DNA from: Platerodrilus igneus | Lineage: Eukaryota > Arthropoda > Insecta > Coleoptera > Lycidae | Length of the DNA: 64,000 nt | NCBI GenBank assembly: GCA_036346225.1 | Contig: JARFIW010000961.1 | Coordinates: forward strand, 1,753,501-1,817,500 | Direction: 5' to 3' | Shown: one piece after another, positions 23,601 to 33,500 of the stretch | How positions within the stretch are numbered: the first letter of the stretch is position 1 | How the letters are laid out: every line of letters begins with the position of its first letter | Notes under the pieces: generated by a model | The model's database searches: none | The model's input: the letters and a program-made list of their open reading frames with translations, nothing else | Told to the model about the DNA's origin: nothing | Made by a program: the position numbers and the translations under genes

Positions 23601-24596
23601 TTATGTTATCCTGTAAAGATTAGAATAAATAGGATGTAAATTTTGAGTATCTTGTCTAAGGTTAATTGAATTCTCTTCACTATATATGTAATACGCTTCT
23701 AAAAAAATCCGAATCTTATAGTTCATTTCGTAATCTAATATTTCCACCTCTTCGTATTTGGGGATGTGCTGGGTACTGTGTACGTGTTGTGCAAGGGCAC
23801 AGCTTTTCTTTCCCAATTTAGCATCTGATCTATGTTGTGTTAGACGATTTTTTAACCACTGACTGGAGTTTCCCACGTACGTTTTTTTACAGGAGCAGGT
23901 TAACTTATATATAATATTACTTCTAAGTAGTTTACTAGTATCGTCTTTCAGTTTTGTAAGAAAGTTTCTAACTGATTTTTCATAGCTATATCCTATGATA
24001 GTGTTCGGTTGTTTCAGTATTTTAGCTAGTAAGGGAGTTAGTTTTTGTACAAACGGTAATTTCTTATATGTAATGACGTTAGGTCTTGAATCAATTTTTT
24101 GTTGAATAGTATTGGTGTAAATTAATTTCTTTACTAGTTGCTTAGGATATCCGTTGTTGCAAAATGTAGTTTCTAAGTATTTTAGGTTGTTTTTGAGAAA
24201 CTGAGGTTCAGCTATTGATTTTATTCTGTGTTTCAAAGCTAATACTGTGTTCAACTTATGTCCGAAAGAATGATTGGAAAAGTAATTGACATATCTGCCT
24301 GAGTTGGTAGGCTTTCTATACCAGTCAAATAATAATTTATTTGAATGGTCCCGAATGACTAAAGAGTCTAGAAACGGAATTTTTCTTTCAATTTCAAGTT
24401 GATGTGTGAACTTTAGATGTTTGTTGAACGTATTTAAACAGTCTACAAGTCCTTGAATCTTTTCAGGAGGGGCAGAGCAGATTATGTCATCCACATATTT
24501 CACAAGAAATATCATGTTGAAATCTATCTTCGGAATTACGGTTTCTAGAAGATGGTCCATTACTATTTGGGCTATTATAGGAGATAAAGGGGATCT
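23601..24596 (-). pseudogene. PLE reverse transcriptase (C-terminal part) with GIY-YIG endonuclease
   Basis: A 359-codon open frame runs from 24680 to 23601, but its first 28 codons come from the antisense of the inverted right arm; true PLE coding begins at the junction near 24596. It then shows SPLSPIIAQIVMDHL (30-44), the catalytic YVDD (62-65), the thumb/linker, and a GIY-YIG domain from about residue 256. That domain has KLTCSCKKTYVG (258-270 region), the Arg of 'LKNRL' (279) and the Glu of 'FLEAYYI' (328). The RT is truncated just before motif B, so the fingers and motif A are missing and the copy cannot be active. PLE proteins use the endonuclease to nick DNA and prime reverse transcription. 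Confidence 0.9.
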
Positions 24597-24840
24597 AACA
24601 CAACATAGATCGGATGCTAAATTGGGAAAGAAAAGTTGTGCCCTTGCACAACGCGTACACAGTACCCAGCACATCCCCAAATACGAAGAGGTGGAAATAT
24701 TAGATTACGAAATGAACTATAAGATTCGGATCTTTTTAGAAGCGTATTACATATATAGTGAAGAGAATTCAATTAACCTTAGACAAGATACTCAAAATTT
24801 ACATCCTATTTATTCTAATCTTTACAGGATAACATAATTA
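24597..24840 (+). pseudogene. Inverted second copy of the GIY-YIG C-terminus
   Basis: The plus strand re-encodes the endonuclease from 'LTQHRSDAKLGKKSCALAQ' to the C-terminal 'YSNLYRIT' and stop. It is almost identical to the minus-strand copy (for example QR in place of QH after CALA). The upstream codons from 24484 are antisense RT, so it is a fragment without a promoter or start of its own. Confidence 0.85.
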
Positions 24841-25209
24841 TTTCCAATTGTATAAAGTCAAGGCTCATTGCAAACATATATTATTGTTTAATCTAACTGT
24901 ACATATGGAACCTAATTTATGCAGACTGGTTTTCGAATATTGTTCAGTCTTGGCTGTCTGTTTATATGAAGTAGATGTGATATTTTAATATTAAGTTGAA
25001 ACAAAAAAAACAAAAAAAAAACTCCTTTGGTGTGCTCTGTTCATATGTCATTTATATGTCGTTTACATGTCTGCTGTTTTTAAAGTTTTAACAACATCCC
25101 CATGTTTGGGGTTCTTTTGATTATTTGGCATTAGATTTTAAGTAAGTACTGTGATATTTTAAAATGATTTTTTACCTTATTGACATTTAAAAAGATTTTT
25201 TGTAGTATC

Positions 25210-25242
25210 TTTGATAAAGGCAACAACATTTGCCGAAACGTT
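25210..25242 (+). other. Hammerhead-ribozyme-like motif in the PLE right arm
   Basis: TTGATAAA, then GGCAA-caaca-TTTGCC (a five-base-pair helix II), then GAAACG. The hammerhead core is CTGATGA - helix II - GAAA. Here C3 is T and G8 is A, so catalysis is unlikely, but the layout matches the hammerhead motifs known in PLE terminal repeats. Confidence 0.5.
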
Positions 25243-25373
25243 AGAATATTAATAAATTGATGCAAAAATAATATCGTATCATTCTTTGGACGACAATATC
25301 CCAATTTGAAAACTACAGAGATTGATTTTAAAAATATTAGACTAGTCCAATTGACTAAAAAAGGAGCTTTATT

Positions 25374-25375
<2 letters not shown>

Positions 25376-25420
<45 letters not shown>
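25376..25420. repeat. (TA)n microsatellite
   Basis: About 22 AT units between the PLE and the 5' end of gypsy LTR1. Confidence 0.97.
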
Positions 25421-25422
<2 letters not shown>

Positions 25423-26753
25423 CTGTGTAACCACCAAAATCCGGGTACTCCGCTTTTCGAATTCTTTAGAATTGTCCGTTTTGGGGAACAGACCGACAGA
25501 CAGGCTAACCGCTATATATACCGAGGTTAATATGAACAAGCTCTCTCTTAGATCTTCGACTTGATTCAATGCGTTAAACAGTGCTTTTTAGTTTTCCGGT
25601 TTTGATTAAATAATTTAAACAGTTTGCTCGTATATTTTGGTGATTTAAAAAACAGTTTGTTCTTTACGTGCTACAATGAATGTACTTTAGTGCACTTAGA
25701 AAAGAAGATACAAGGTAATAAAGTTAGTATCACTGTACTAATTAGTCAAAATTTGCAACGACGAATGAATACACAAAAGTAGGCAGTTTTGGCGTATATT
25801 GGTGAAAGAAGCATGAATTTCTTTGCTATTTTTCGGGGGTGTTAATAATTAAATGGTTCATAAACATGACTGGATCCACAAAACAAGGTTCAGATATACA
25901 CAGTTTAGTTCCGGAAAAGCTCTGAAACAACTTTAGATGAATGGTGGTGGAGAAATTTTAAAAGCGTTGAGAATCAGAAGCCGTAAATATAACCCAGTTG
26001 GAATGGTGTGACTAACAAAAGGGACAAGGTACATTGAAGCTACGAGTGCAGTAACCTTCAGGTAAATTATACTATTTTGTTTGAACTTTGATGTTTTCGT
26101 GTGTGTTGAATAACTTTATAATTTATTTACTTAAAATGGACAGTAATGAAGTTGTACTAACAACAAATTTTTAATTTTAAGGTGAAATTTTCTTGTTTAA
26201 GTCGAAAGGAGTATTTAGTATTTATGTTCTTGATGAAAATTTGGGTATGTCTTTGAGCTCAATTAGACGAACCTGGTTAATTAACGTAAAGGGGTGGTAG
26301 ATGCTCCTTTGTACTCAGACTCAGGTCTGCATATATTGTTACATTAATTAGTAGGCATCCTACAAGGACTTTAATTTTGGATGCACATTAAAATGATAAC
26401 AAATTTAAATCTTGAAATTTTCTGATACTGAAATTTATGCTGAATTTTTAATTTTGAAATTTTAATGTATTGTGAATATTGATGTAAATAGAGTTAACGT
26501 TGATGTTTGTGGTAAGAATGTGTTTGTTTTTTTTTATGAATGAGGATGAAGGTTTATCTAGGGGAGCAGCCGAGGCGATGAACAGAAGAAAGTCGACGGA
26601 CCAGTTAATTTAGGAGGTTTCACAGCATACATGACGCCCAATTCGTGAGGCTCGAATCTATTACAGGGATTCACAACATTCTTTGGCACCCAATTCGTGA
26701 GGCTCGATTTGAAAAGCGGAGTACTTGGATTTTGGTGGTTACACAGCATTCTT
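25421..26753 (+). repeat. LTR1 of the family-A gypsy element, 5' part replaced
   Basis: From 25456 to 26753 it matches LTR2. The first 35-38 bases ('tgctgtgtaaccaccaaa...') are instead the reverse complement of the LTR 3' terminus (30365-30404), joined directly to the position matching 29115. About 0.87 kb of normal LTR 5' sequence is therefore missing. A TATA box (25512-25520) and a splice-donor-like CAG/GTAAAT (26059-26065) are present. Confidence 0.8.
25512..25520 (+). promoter_or_regulatory. TATA box of LTR1
   Basis: CTATATATA, conserved in LTR2 at 29174-29182 and in the complementary copies; likely core promoter of the element. Confidence 0.5.
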
Positions 26754-26772
26754 TGGCGACCCAAAAGTGAGG
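26754..26772 (+). promoter_or_regulatory. Primer-binding site of the family-A gypsy element
   Basis: TGGCGACCCAAAAGTGAGG directly follows the LTR 3' end '..cacagcattctt'. The leading TGG pairs with a tRNA CCA end. Two diverged copies of the same unit lie just upstream inside the LTR (near 26630 and 26688). Confidence 0.65.
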
Positions 26773-26893
26773 CTCGAGTTCCAAATAAAATTTTTGTGAT
26801 TTTATTCCAGGAAACTGGCGATCTGAGAGAGAGAGTTTCTGTGTGTGTATAAATTTAAGAGTATTTTAGAGTGTGTGTGAGTGATTAGAACGT

Positions 26894-27613
26894 ATGCAGA
26901 GAAAAGAGTGGTTAAGGAGTCAAGGAGTGGAAATTGGAAGTAACGATAGTGCATTGGGTGAAAAAAATTCGAAAATGGAAGAAGCTGGAGGCAGTAGAGA
27001 TCAGTCGAGGACGGAATCAGGGGATCAAGGAAACGAGATGATAATGAGGATGCTTGAAAGAATGAATGAGACGTTAAGCGGGGTTAGAGAGGACTCAAAT
27101 CGAAAATTTGAGCAAATGAGTGAAGAATCGAATAAGAAATTTGACCAATTAAATCAGGAATTAGGGGATAAAATAGAAAAATCGACGAGAGAATTTACAG
27201 AGTTTAAAAATAGTCTTACCGTGAAAATGGGGGAAGTTGAAAATAGGGTTGATAAAAATGAGCGTGATATTACAGGTCTTCGACAGGAAATGGGACATTT
27301 AAGGTCCGAAGTACGCATTTTTTGTGAAGAAGAGATTAATGTAAAAATGACTGAAATAATCGATAATTTTAAAGTAGTATCGTTTGGTTTGTCGGCAGAA
27401 AAGGAAATAAGAATAAATAAGGAACAGACAAGTGTAGGGCATGAAGAAGAAGCAGTATTTAAGAGTCAGGATAATAGGGATGATAAGTTTATTGTATATG
27501 AGATAATAGGGATGATAAGTATAGATATAGAAGGGGCAGAAATAGGGATGAAGAGTATTAGGATGGTGAGAAGAAAGACTTGGAGGGTCAAGAAGAGAGT
27601 TAGATTTAAATAA
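26894..27613 (+). pseudogene. Gag N-terminus fused by deletion to a 3' pol remnant
   Basis: The 239-codon ORF opens with a charged coiled-coil Gag region ('KMEEAGGSRDQSRTESG' followed by heptad-like SNRKFEQM/SNKKFDQL repeats), matching the minus-strand copy at 63729-63995. At about codon 155 (near 27360) it jumps to 'KVVSFGLSAEKE', a piece that in the other copy follows the reverse-transcriptase motif 'RRYIGFSIEGK'. The rest, to 'TWRVKKRVRFK', is the pol 3' remnant found in both copies. Everything between gag and RT is deleted. The ORF stays open, so a short hybrid protein could be made, but it has no enzyme domain. Confidence 0.8.
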
Positions 27614-28227
27614 CTTGATGAACAAAGGATAGAGATAGGTGAATTTTAGTATAGATATAGAATAGAGAGTAAATAGGTGTATAATAGAGTAAAATTTAAA
27701 TAGGATAGGAATAGAATAGGTGTATATAGAAGAGTAGCAGTAGGTGTGTATAGAAAATAAAGCTAAGTATAGGACAAATATGGGAGATAATTAGAAATAG
27801 GTTTAGGATGAGAATAAAGAGTAGATGTAGGAAGAAAATAAGATAGGTTAAGTATAGATATTTCATATAAGATTAGGTGAGAGTTAGGAATAGGATAGGT
27901 ATATAGGATTAGGTAGGGGGAAGTGAAGTATAGGGAAGATTAGTTAAAAGTTAGGAATAGGATAGGTATATAGGATGTATATAGGATTAGATGGATAAGT
28001 AGGATGAAGTTAGGGATAATTTCAGTTTATAAAATTAGGTGAGAGATAGGAATAGGATAGGGATATAGGATAGGTGTAAATATTTGTTTTTGGATTGGAG
28101 ATAAGGTAGATAAGTTAGATAGATAAGGGTAGAGAGAGATAGGCAATTTTTTTTGTAATTGTTTTTTGGCAGTCTAGATGTTTTATATTTGCATTCAAAT
28201 AAGTGGGATTATTTGTATTCAAATAGG
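27614..28227 (+). repeat. Purine-rich 3' internal region
   Basis: About 540 bp of strongly strand-biased A/G sequence built from degenerate 'ataggataggtatatagga' units. It is mirrored as C/T sequence at 61140-61676 in the minus-oriented copy, so it belongs to the element rather than being a chance expansion. Confidence 0.75.
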
Positions 28228-28240
28228 GGGAAAATACTCA
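28228..28240 (+). promoter_or_regulatory. Polypurine tract
   Basis: 'aggggggaaaa'-type purine run immediately before the LTR start TACTCATATTTAG. The same order is found complemented at 61073-61085. It serves as plus-strand primer in LTR elements. Confidence 0.65.
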
Positions 28241-30407
28241 TATTTAGACCAGGGTAGAAAATTAAATAATCACATCAAATAATTTTAATCACCGTGTAGA
28301 AGCTTTGGGAAAAGGTAGGCGTTGTTAAATAAAAGCGTGAAGCATAAAAATTCATTCGTTTCATTAAACATAAGAGATTTAAGTCATCTACAAGACGCTT
28401 GCTATAAAAAAGGAAGCAGTATTAAAAAGCTCTACATGTAATTTAATTATTTCTAGTAAAGAAACAAAGAGAAATTACGTGCAAAATTTATATTAATTAA
28501 CTCTATTTTAAGTAACCGGTATTAAACAAAATGTACAGATAATAATTAATATTTGATTAGGAGTCACTAAAAATTAAAGGGTATTAATTTTAATTGAAGT
28601 TAATTGAACCATTAGTAACATATAATATCTATAAAAACTTGAAAAAACCCAATAAAATGCAAATCGTAGAAGTGTTATTATGTTTGAACACCTGCGTATT
28701 TTTAAAAGCTCATTCTGCGTAAATTTTGCAGATAATTAATGGTTACAGAGAATGTTGGAGAAACCGTCGCATAATAGGTACGAGAAATGCTAAAGGTGGG
28801 TTATTTCACAGTCCACATGGACTGAAATAATCGATAATAAAGAATATCAATTTGCACCAAAAGAACAGGGTAGATAGAGACAGATAATATGCGCAAGACC
28901 GAGACACATATAGTAAAAGGCGTGAGTGGAGCAACGTCATTGGGTTGCGATTGGGTGAAAATAAAGGCAAAATTGAGAGGTAAAATAACATTTCTGTAAA
29001 AATTCAATTAGTTATTTCCAGAAGTTGCGAGCCGTGTCGAAATTTCTGAGATGTAACTGGTGCGAATGCCAATTTCGTAAAAATCGCATGCCGGGCTGCG
29101 GAATGGGAACCTAGCATGCGAAATTCTTTAGAATTGTCCGTTTTGGGGAACAGACCGACAGACAGGCTAACCGCTATATATACCGAGGTTAATATGAACA
29201 AGCTCTCTTAGATCTTCGACTTGATTCAATGCGTTAAACAGTGCTTTTAGTTTTCCGGTTTTGATTAAATAATTTAAACAGTTTGCTCGTATATTTTGGT
29301 GATTTAAAAAACAGTTTGTTCTTTACGTGCTACAATGAATGTACTTTAGTGCACTTAGAAAAGAAGATACAAGGTAATAAAGTTAGTATCACTGTACTAA
29401 TTAGTCAAAATTTGCAACGACGAATGAATACACAAAAGTAGGCAGTTTTGGCGTATATTGGTGAAAGAAGCATGAATTTCTTTGCTATTTTCGGGGTGTT
29501 AATAATTAAATGGTTCATAAACATGACTGGATCCACAAAACAAGGTTCAGATATACACAGATGAGTTCCGGAAAAGCCCTGAAACAACTTTAGATGAATG
29601 GTGGTGGAGAAATTTTAAAACCGTTGAGAATCAGAAGCCGTAAATATAACCCAGTTGGAATGGTGTGACTAACAAAAGGGACAAGGTACATTGAAGCTAC
29701 GAGTGCAGTAACCTTCAGGTAAATTATACTATTTTGTTTGAACTTTGATGTTTTCGTGTGTGTTGAATAACTTTATAATTTATTTACTTAAAATGGACAG
29801 TAATGAAGTTGTACTAACAACAAATTTTTAATTTTAAGGTGAAATTTTCTTGTTTAAGTCGAAAGGAGTATTTAGTATTTATGTTCTTGATGAAAATTTG
29901 GGTATGTCTTTGAGCTCAATTAGACGAACCTGGTTAATTAACGTAAAGGGGTGGTAGATGCTCCTTTGTACTCAGACTCAGGTCTGCATATATTGTTACA
30001 TTAATTAGTAGGCATCCTACAAGGACTTTAATTTTGGATGCACATTAAAATGATAACAAATTTAAATCTTGAAATTTTCTGATACTGAAATTTATGCTGA
30101 ATTTTTAATTTTGAAATTTTAATGTATTGTGAATATTGATGTAAATAGAGTTAACGTTGGTGTTTGTGGTCGGAATGTGTTTGTTTTTTTTTATGAATGA
30201 GGATGAAGGTTTATCTAGGGGAGCAGCCGAGGCGATGAACAGAAGAAAGTCGACGGACCAGTTAATTTAGGAGGTTTTACAGCATACATGACGCCCAATT
30301 CGTGAGGCTCGAATCTAATACAGGGATACACAGCATTCTTTGGCACCCAATTCGTGAGGCTCGATTCGAAAAGCGGAGTACCCGGATTTTGGTGGTTACA
30401 CAGCATT

Positions 30408-30410
<3 letters not shown>
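28241..30410 (+). repeat. LTR2 of the family-A gypsy element
   Basis: A full-length LTR of about 2.17 kb from TACTCATATT to '..ttacacagcattctt' at (TA)n. The start is fixed by the polypurine tract and by solo LTR 1849-3985, which stops at the same base. The 5' terminus is not the canonical TG. The end holds a three-fold array of LTR-end/PBS units (30275-30410). Confidence 0.8.
29174..29182 (+). promoter_or_regulatory. TATA box of LTR2
   Basis: Same TATATATA block as in LTR1. Confidence 0.45.

Positions 30411-30449
<39 letters not shown>
30411..30449. repeat. (TA)n microsatellite
   Basis: About 19 AT units separating LTR2 of family A from a family-C-type LTR. Confidence 0.97.
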
Positions 30450-30451
<2 letters not shown>

Positions 30452-31157
30452 CTGTGGATTTACCTTGACTTGATTCTCGCCCCACGAATTGGGCACCATA
30501 AAATTGCAGTGGAAGTCGGGAAAAATCGTGCCCCACGCTTGGTCCACCATAAAAACTGCTGTGGATTACTTTAAAAACATCGGGATCGCTTTCGAGTCTC
30601 AGCGTTGTTGGGCCGTTATAAAAATTTCCTGAAAAATTTAATAAAATAAAAAAAAAATCTTTCAATACCCCTGGAACGCCTCCTTATTTCTGCACACTCC
30701 CGCTAGCTCTAAAATCTGATTCTTCCTGGATATCTACCATCCTAAGTTCACTCTTTCTCACATACACAGTCAAATAAAATTACCACTCAAATAATGCACC
30801 AAGACATACAACTTTTTTATATATACTTATTCAAAAGTTTCCATTATCAAGAAAATATTAACACATTTGTATATACAGTTTCAGAAAATGTTACAATCTA
30901 CATCCTTTAACCTTTTAAAATTTCATGATTTGTATTTATTTCAACAGTTTTATTTTATACAAGTAGATGGGCCTGTCGTGAAACCCTAAATTGTCTTTTA
31001 TTCTGGTCTATGGTGAGCTCAGTATAAACCCAGTTACTCTAAATGTTTATAAACATCGCATCTTTGTTTAAAACAAATTTAATAAAGACCCGTTTACTCC
31101 TTACATTAAAAATTTTATATCGTTTACTAGCACTTAAAATGATAAAAACCAATTGTC

Positions 31158-31198
<41 letters not shown>

Positions 31199-32637
31199 CC
31201 ATTAAATGAGTTTTAGTGGTAATAATATACGCCCCCAATGTGTCAAATCACTCAAGCACAAGGTAACAGCACAAATGTTCAAGCAAAAGCAAGAGAAATT
31301 AATTTTGTTACCTAGAGTAAGCTTTTTTTTATCATCTCCTATGAAGATGTTGTCCATACACTTCGCCGTTATACATAGATCCAACCCATTTTCACTCGCT
31401 ATCCAAATCTCTGCACGCACCTTCAGTGTTTCTACCCCGATAACTGTTTAGACGATGCTAATCACCTTCTGTAATTACTAAATCTCGCGCATTCTTGTTT
31501 CAAGCACTTCTCAACTAGCTTACCCTAGTACCATCCTTCTATTTGTTTGTTGAGTGTAGTAACAGCACCGTCAATTAACTAGCACTCACTTGTGCAATAC
31601 ACACGTTTAAAACAAACTATCGACGTACTGTGCTAACATCGCTTTATACTTTTAAATTAGAATGTTGTTTTAGCAAAGCAAAGTCAAACGGATAAACGAC
31701 GTACGATAATAAGTAAGAGTAAGAGAGAGCTTTACTACATCTCCTATTGTATTTATACCACCCTTCTAGGACCTAGGACCCTATTTCAGTCGAAAAGCTT
31801 ATTTTATCATAATTGATTCTAAAAATTTTACGCGTAACCAACTAGTACAACCAAAAATTTTCTTTCCACCGTGCTTTTCGCCTGAAATCTGTTTAACAAC
31901 ATATAACCGTCGCAAACTTCTTGAAAATTTCTAGCATTTGATCAATCAGACTGCTTTCGCCCCCATTCCTATGTCCAGCCTTTAGCTATCTTCCCTTGTT
32001 TAACCCATATTTTCTGTCTCTTTTAAAATCCCACTCAAGCAACAGAAAATCGATATTGTGGTTGACCTCCAAACCTACCGCGTACTTTAAACGAGTATTT
32101 TAACCAACTTTTAGTATACATGCTCTGTCTGATCTACACTACGAATATTCTATTTCACTTTGCCTTAAAACCATCTGTTGTTTTAATAGCTTATGCATTG
32201 ACCGTTAAATACACTTTCACAGAATTCTGTTCAACGTTCATTTAAGTTTCCTTGAACTTGTTATTTACGACTGTCAGGTTTTTCTATGAAGCAACCGTCC
32301 GTTTGAAATTATATTTCAAAGTTTTAGCATTTCTTAGGATTTGTATTTTAACGAACGTTTAGTTTAGTTAAATTGAAAATATTTGTTTACCTTATTGATT
32401 TATATACCCAAAAGCTCTGTTTATTATTAGATGCACTTGATTTAAAATATTAAAATTAATTATGCGTATCCTTGAGTTTTCACGTACTTCAAAGCTTCTA
32501 CGCGTTATGCAGATTTAACATTCCGATTTAAAAATACAAACATATTTTATAATCCGTCCGTTTTCAATGTCACAACTAATTAATTTGGCGCGTAAATAAA
32601 TCGTTCCTATTTCCAATACACACAGTCGTTAAAAATT

Positions 32638-32640
<3 letters not shown>
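30450..32640 (-). mobile_element. Family-C-type LTR (diverged subfamily)
   Basis: It shares with the other C copies 'gtagatgggcc' (30963), 'tggtgagctcagtataaaccc' (31010 region), 'gacccgtttactcc' (31086) and a minus-strand TATA 'gtataaatac' (near 31750). Its minus-sense 3' end (30450-30620) has a clear array of LTR-end/PBS units. An internal (TA)n at 31161-31195 is specific to this copy. The 5' end against (TA)n at 32640 lacks the usual TTGTTGTGG, so it may be truncated. Confidence 0.65.
31161..31195. repeat. (TA)n inside the C-type LTR
   Basis: About 17 AT units. The other C copies have ordinary sequence here. Confidence 0.95.

Positions 32641-32679
<39 letters not shown>
32641..32679. repeat. 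(TA)n microsatellite
   Basis: About 19 AT units after the C-type LTR. Confidence 0.97.
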
Positions 32680-32681
<2 letters not shown>

Positions 32682-33500
32682 CTACCTCAATAATAAAGAG
32701 GCTTAAGTGGTTGATAAAACTATGAAATCAGGAAAAATTAAATGTGCGAATTCAATTAGTAAATGTTGCTACTGGTAAAGTTCATTGTCAAATTTAAGGC
32801 TATTTAGTTTTTAAAACTCGTGGAAAGGTCTTGGTTATAAATAAGCCCAAGTGGAAGTAGACGCTATTCATAATTGCAACAGTTATTAATACTTATTTTT
32901 TACAATGAATCGGTCTATGTATCACAACAGTTTCTTAACAATACTTGGTACACAGTTATAATCCGTTCAAGCATAAAGGAGCCCAAGTGCTAGTACAGCT
33001 TTTTTGGATATAGTAGTTGAGATGTTGATAGTTTAAATGAACAGATCGGTATACCAATTACACCTACTTATTATTGAAACATTCAGCATTATAATCGCAA
33101 GAAATAAACAAGTGTAACTATAAATTACAACTTTATGAGTTACGCTGTGGGCTTATAAAAGTTGGAAGTAAATGAGGCCAAGTAATACTTGATATTTTTT
33201 AAAATTGAGCAATATAAGTATGAAATATGACAAGGCCTAGGTACTATAAACGCCCCTACGACTCAACAGAAGGTATTAGGCAATATATTTGTTCAATGAT
33301 TAGTTTCAGATTGGTATTGTTCAACCTTTATTTCAGGCGACTAATGCTAAACGTAAAGTACAAAAATGTAACGTTAGGTTGTAAAACAAAAAAAATTAAC
33401 TAAAAATGACATATCAATATTAGTGTTTTCACAAATGATATCACTCTGATTGATTGGAACCGTTTTATACTGAACTCCGTCCTTACGAGCTGTTTGCATG
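32680..33500. repeat. Degenerate repeats with a GCCCAAGTG block
   Basis: The block 'ataaagaggcttaagtgg' recurs as 'ataaataagcccaagtgg' (32838) and 'ataaaggagcccaagtgc' (32974), and weakly near 33170. Spacing is roughly 140-200 bp. No ORF. Possibly an old tandem repeat. Confidence 0.35.

Larger units (their letters stand above)
23118..25332 (-). mobile_element. Palindromic Penelope-like element (PLE)
   Basis: Arms 23118-23852 and 24597-25332 are near-perfect inverted copies of about 735 bp around a unique 744-bp centre. The minus strand of the centre and left arm codes for the C-terminal part of a PLE reverse transcriptase and its GIY-YIG endonuclease. The right arm repeats the endonuclease C-terminus and 3' sequence in opposite orientation. 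Inverted partial copies are a known PLE arrangement. (TA)n lies on both sides (to 23114 and from 25376). Confidence 0.85.
25421..30410 (+). mobile_element. Ty3/gypsy element, family A, internally deleted, with two LTRs
   Basis: LTR1 (25421-26753), primer site (26754), gag start, a large internal deletion, polypurine tract (28228-28240) and LTR2 (28241-30410) can all be placed. The LTRs are nearly identical over 1.3 kb (compare 25455-26750 with 29115-30408), so insertion was fairly recent. (TA)n lies on both outer sides. Confidence 0.85.

Noticed and set aside
25369..25569. ORFs with long (YI)n repeats at (TA)n tracts (also at 3973, 22986, 45409, 45463, 48782)
   Set aside because: They are translations of the microsatellites themselves; the Tyr-Ile runs carry no coding evidence.
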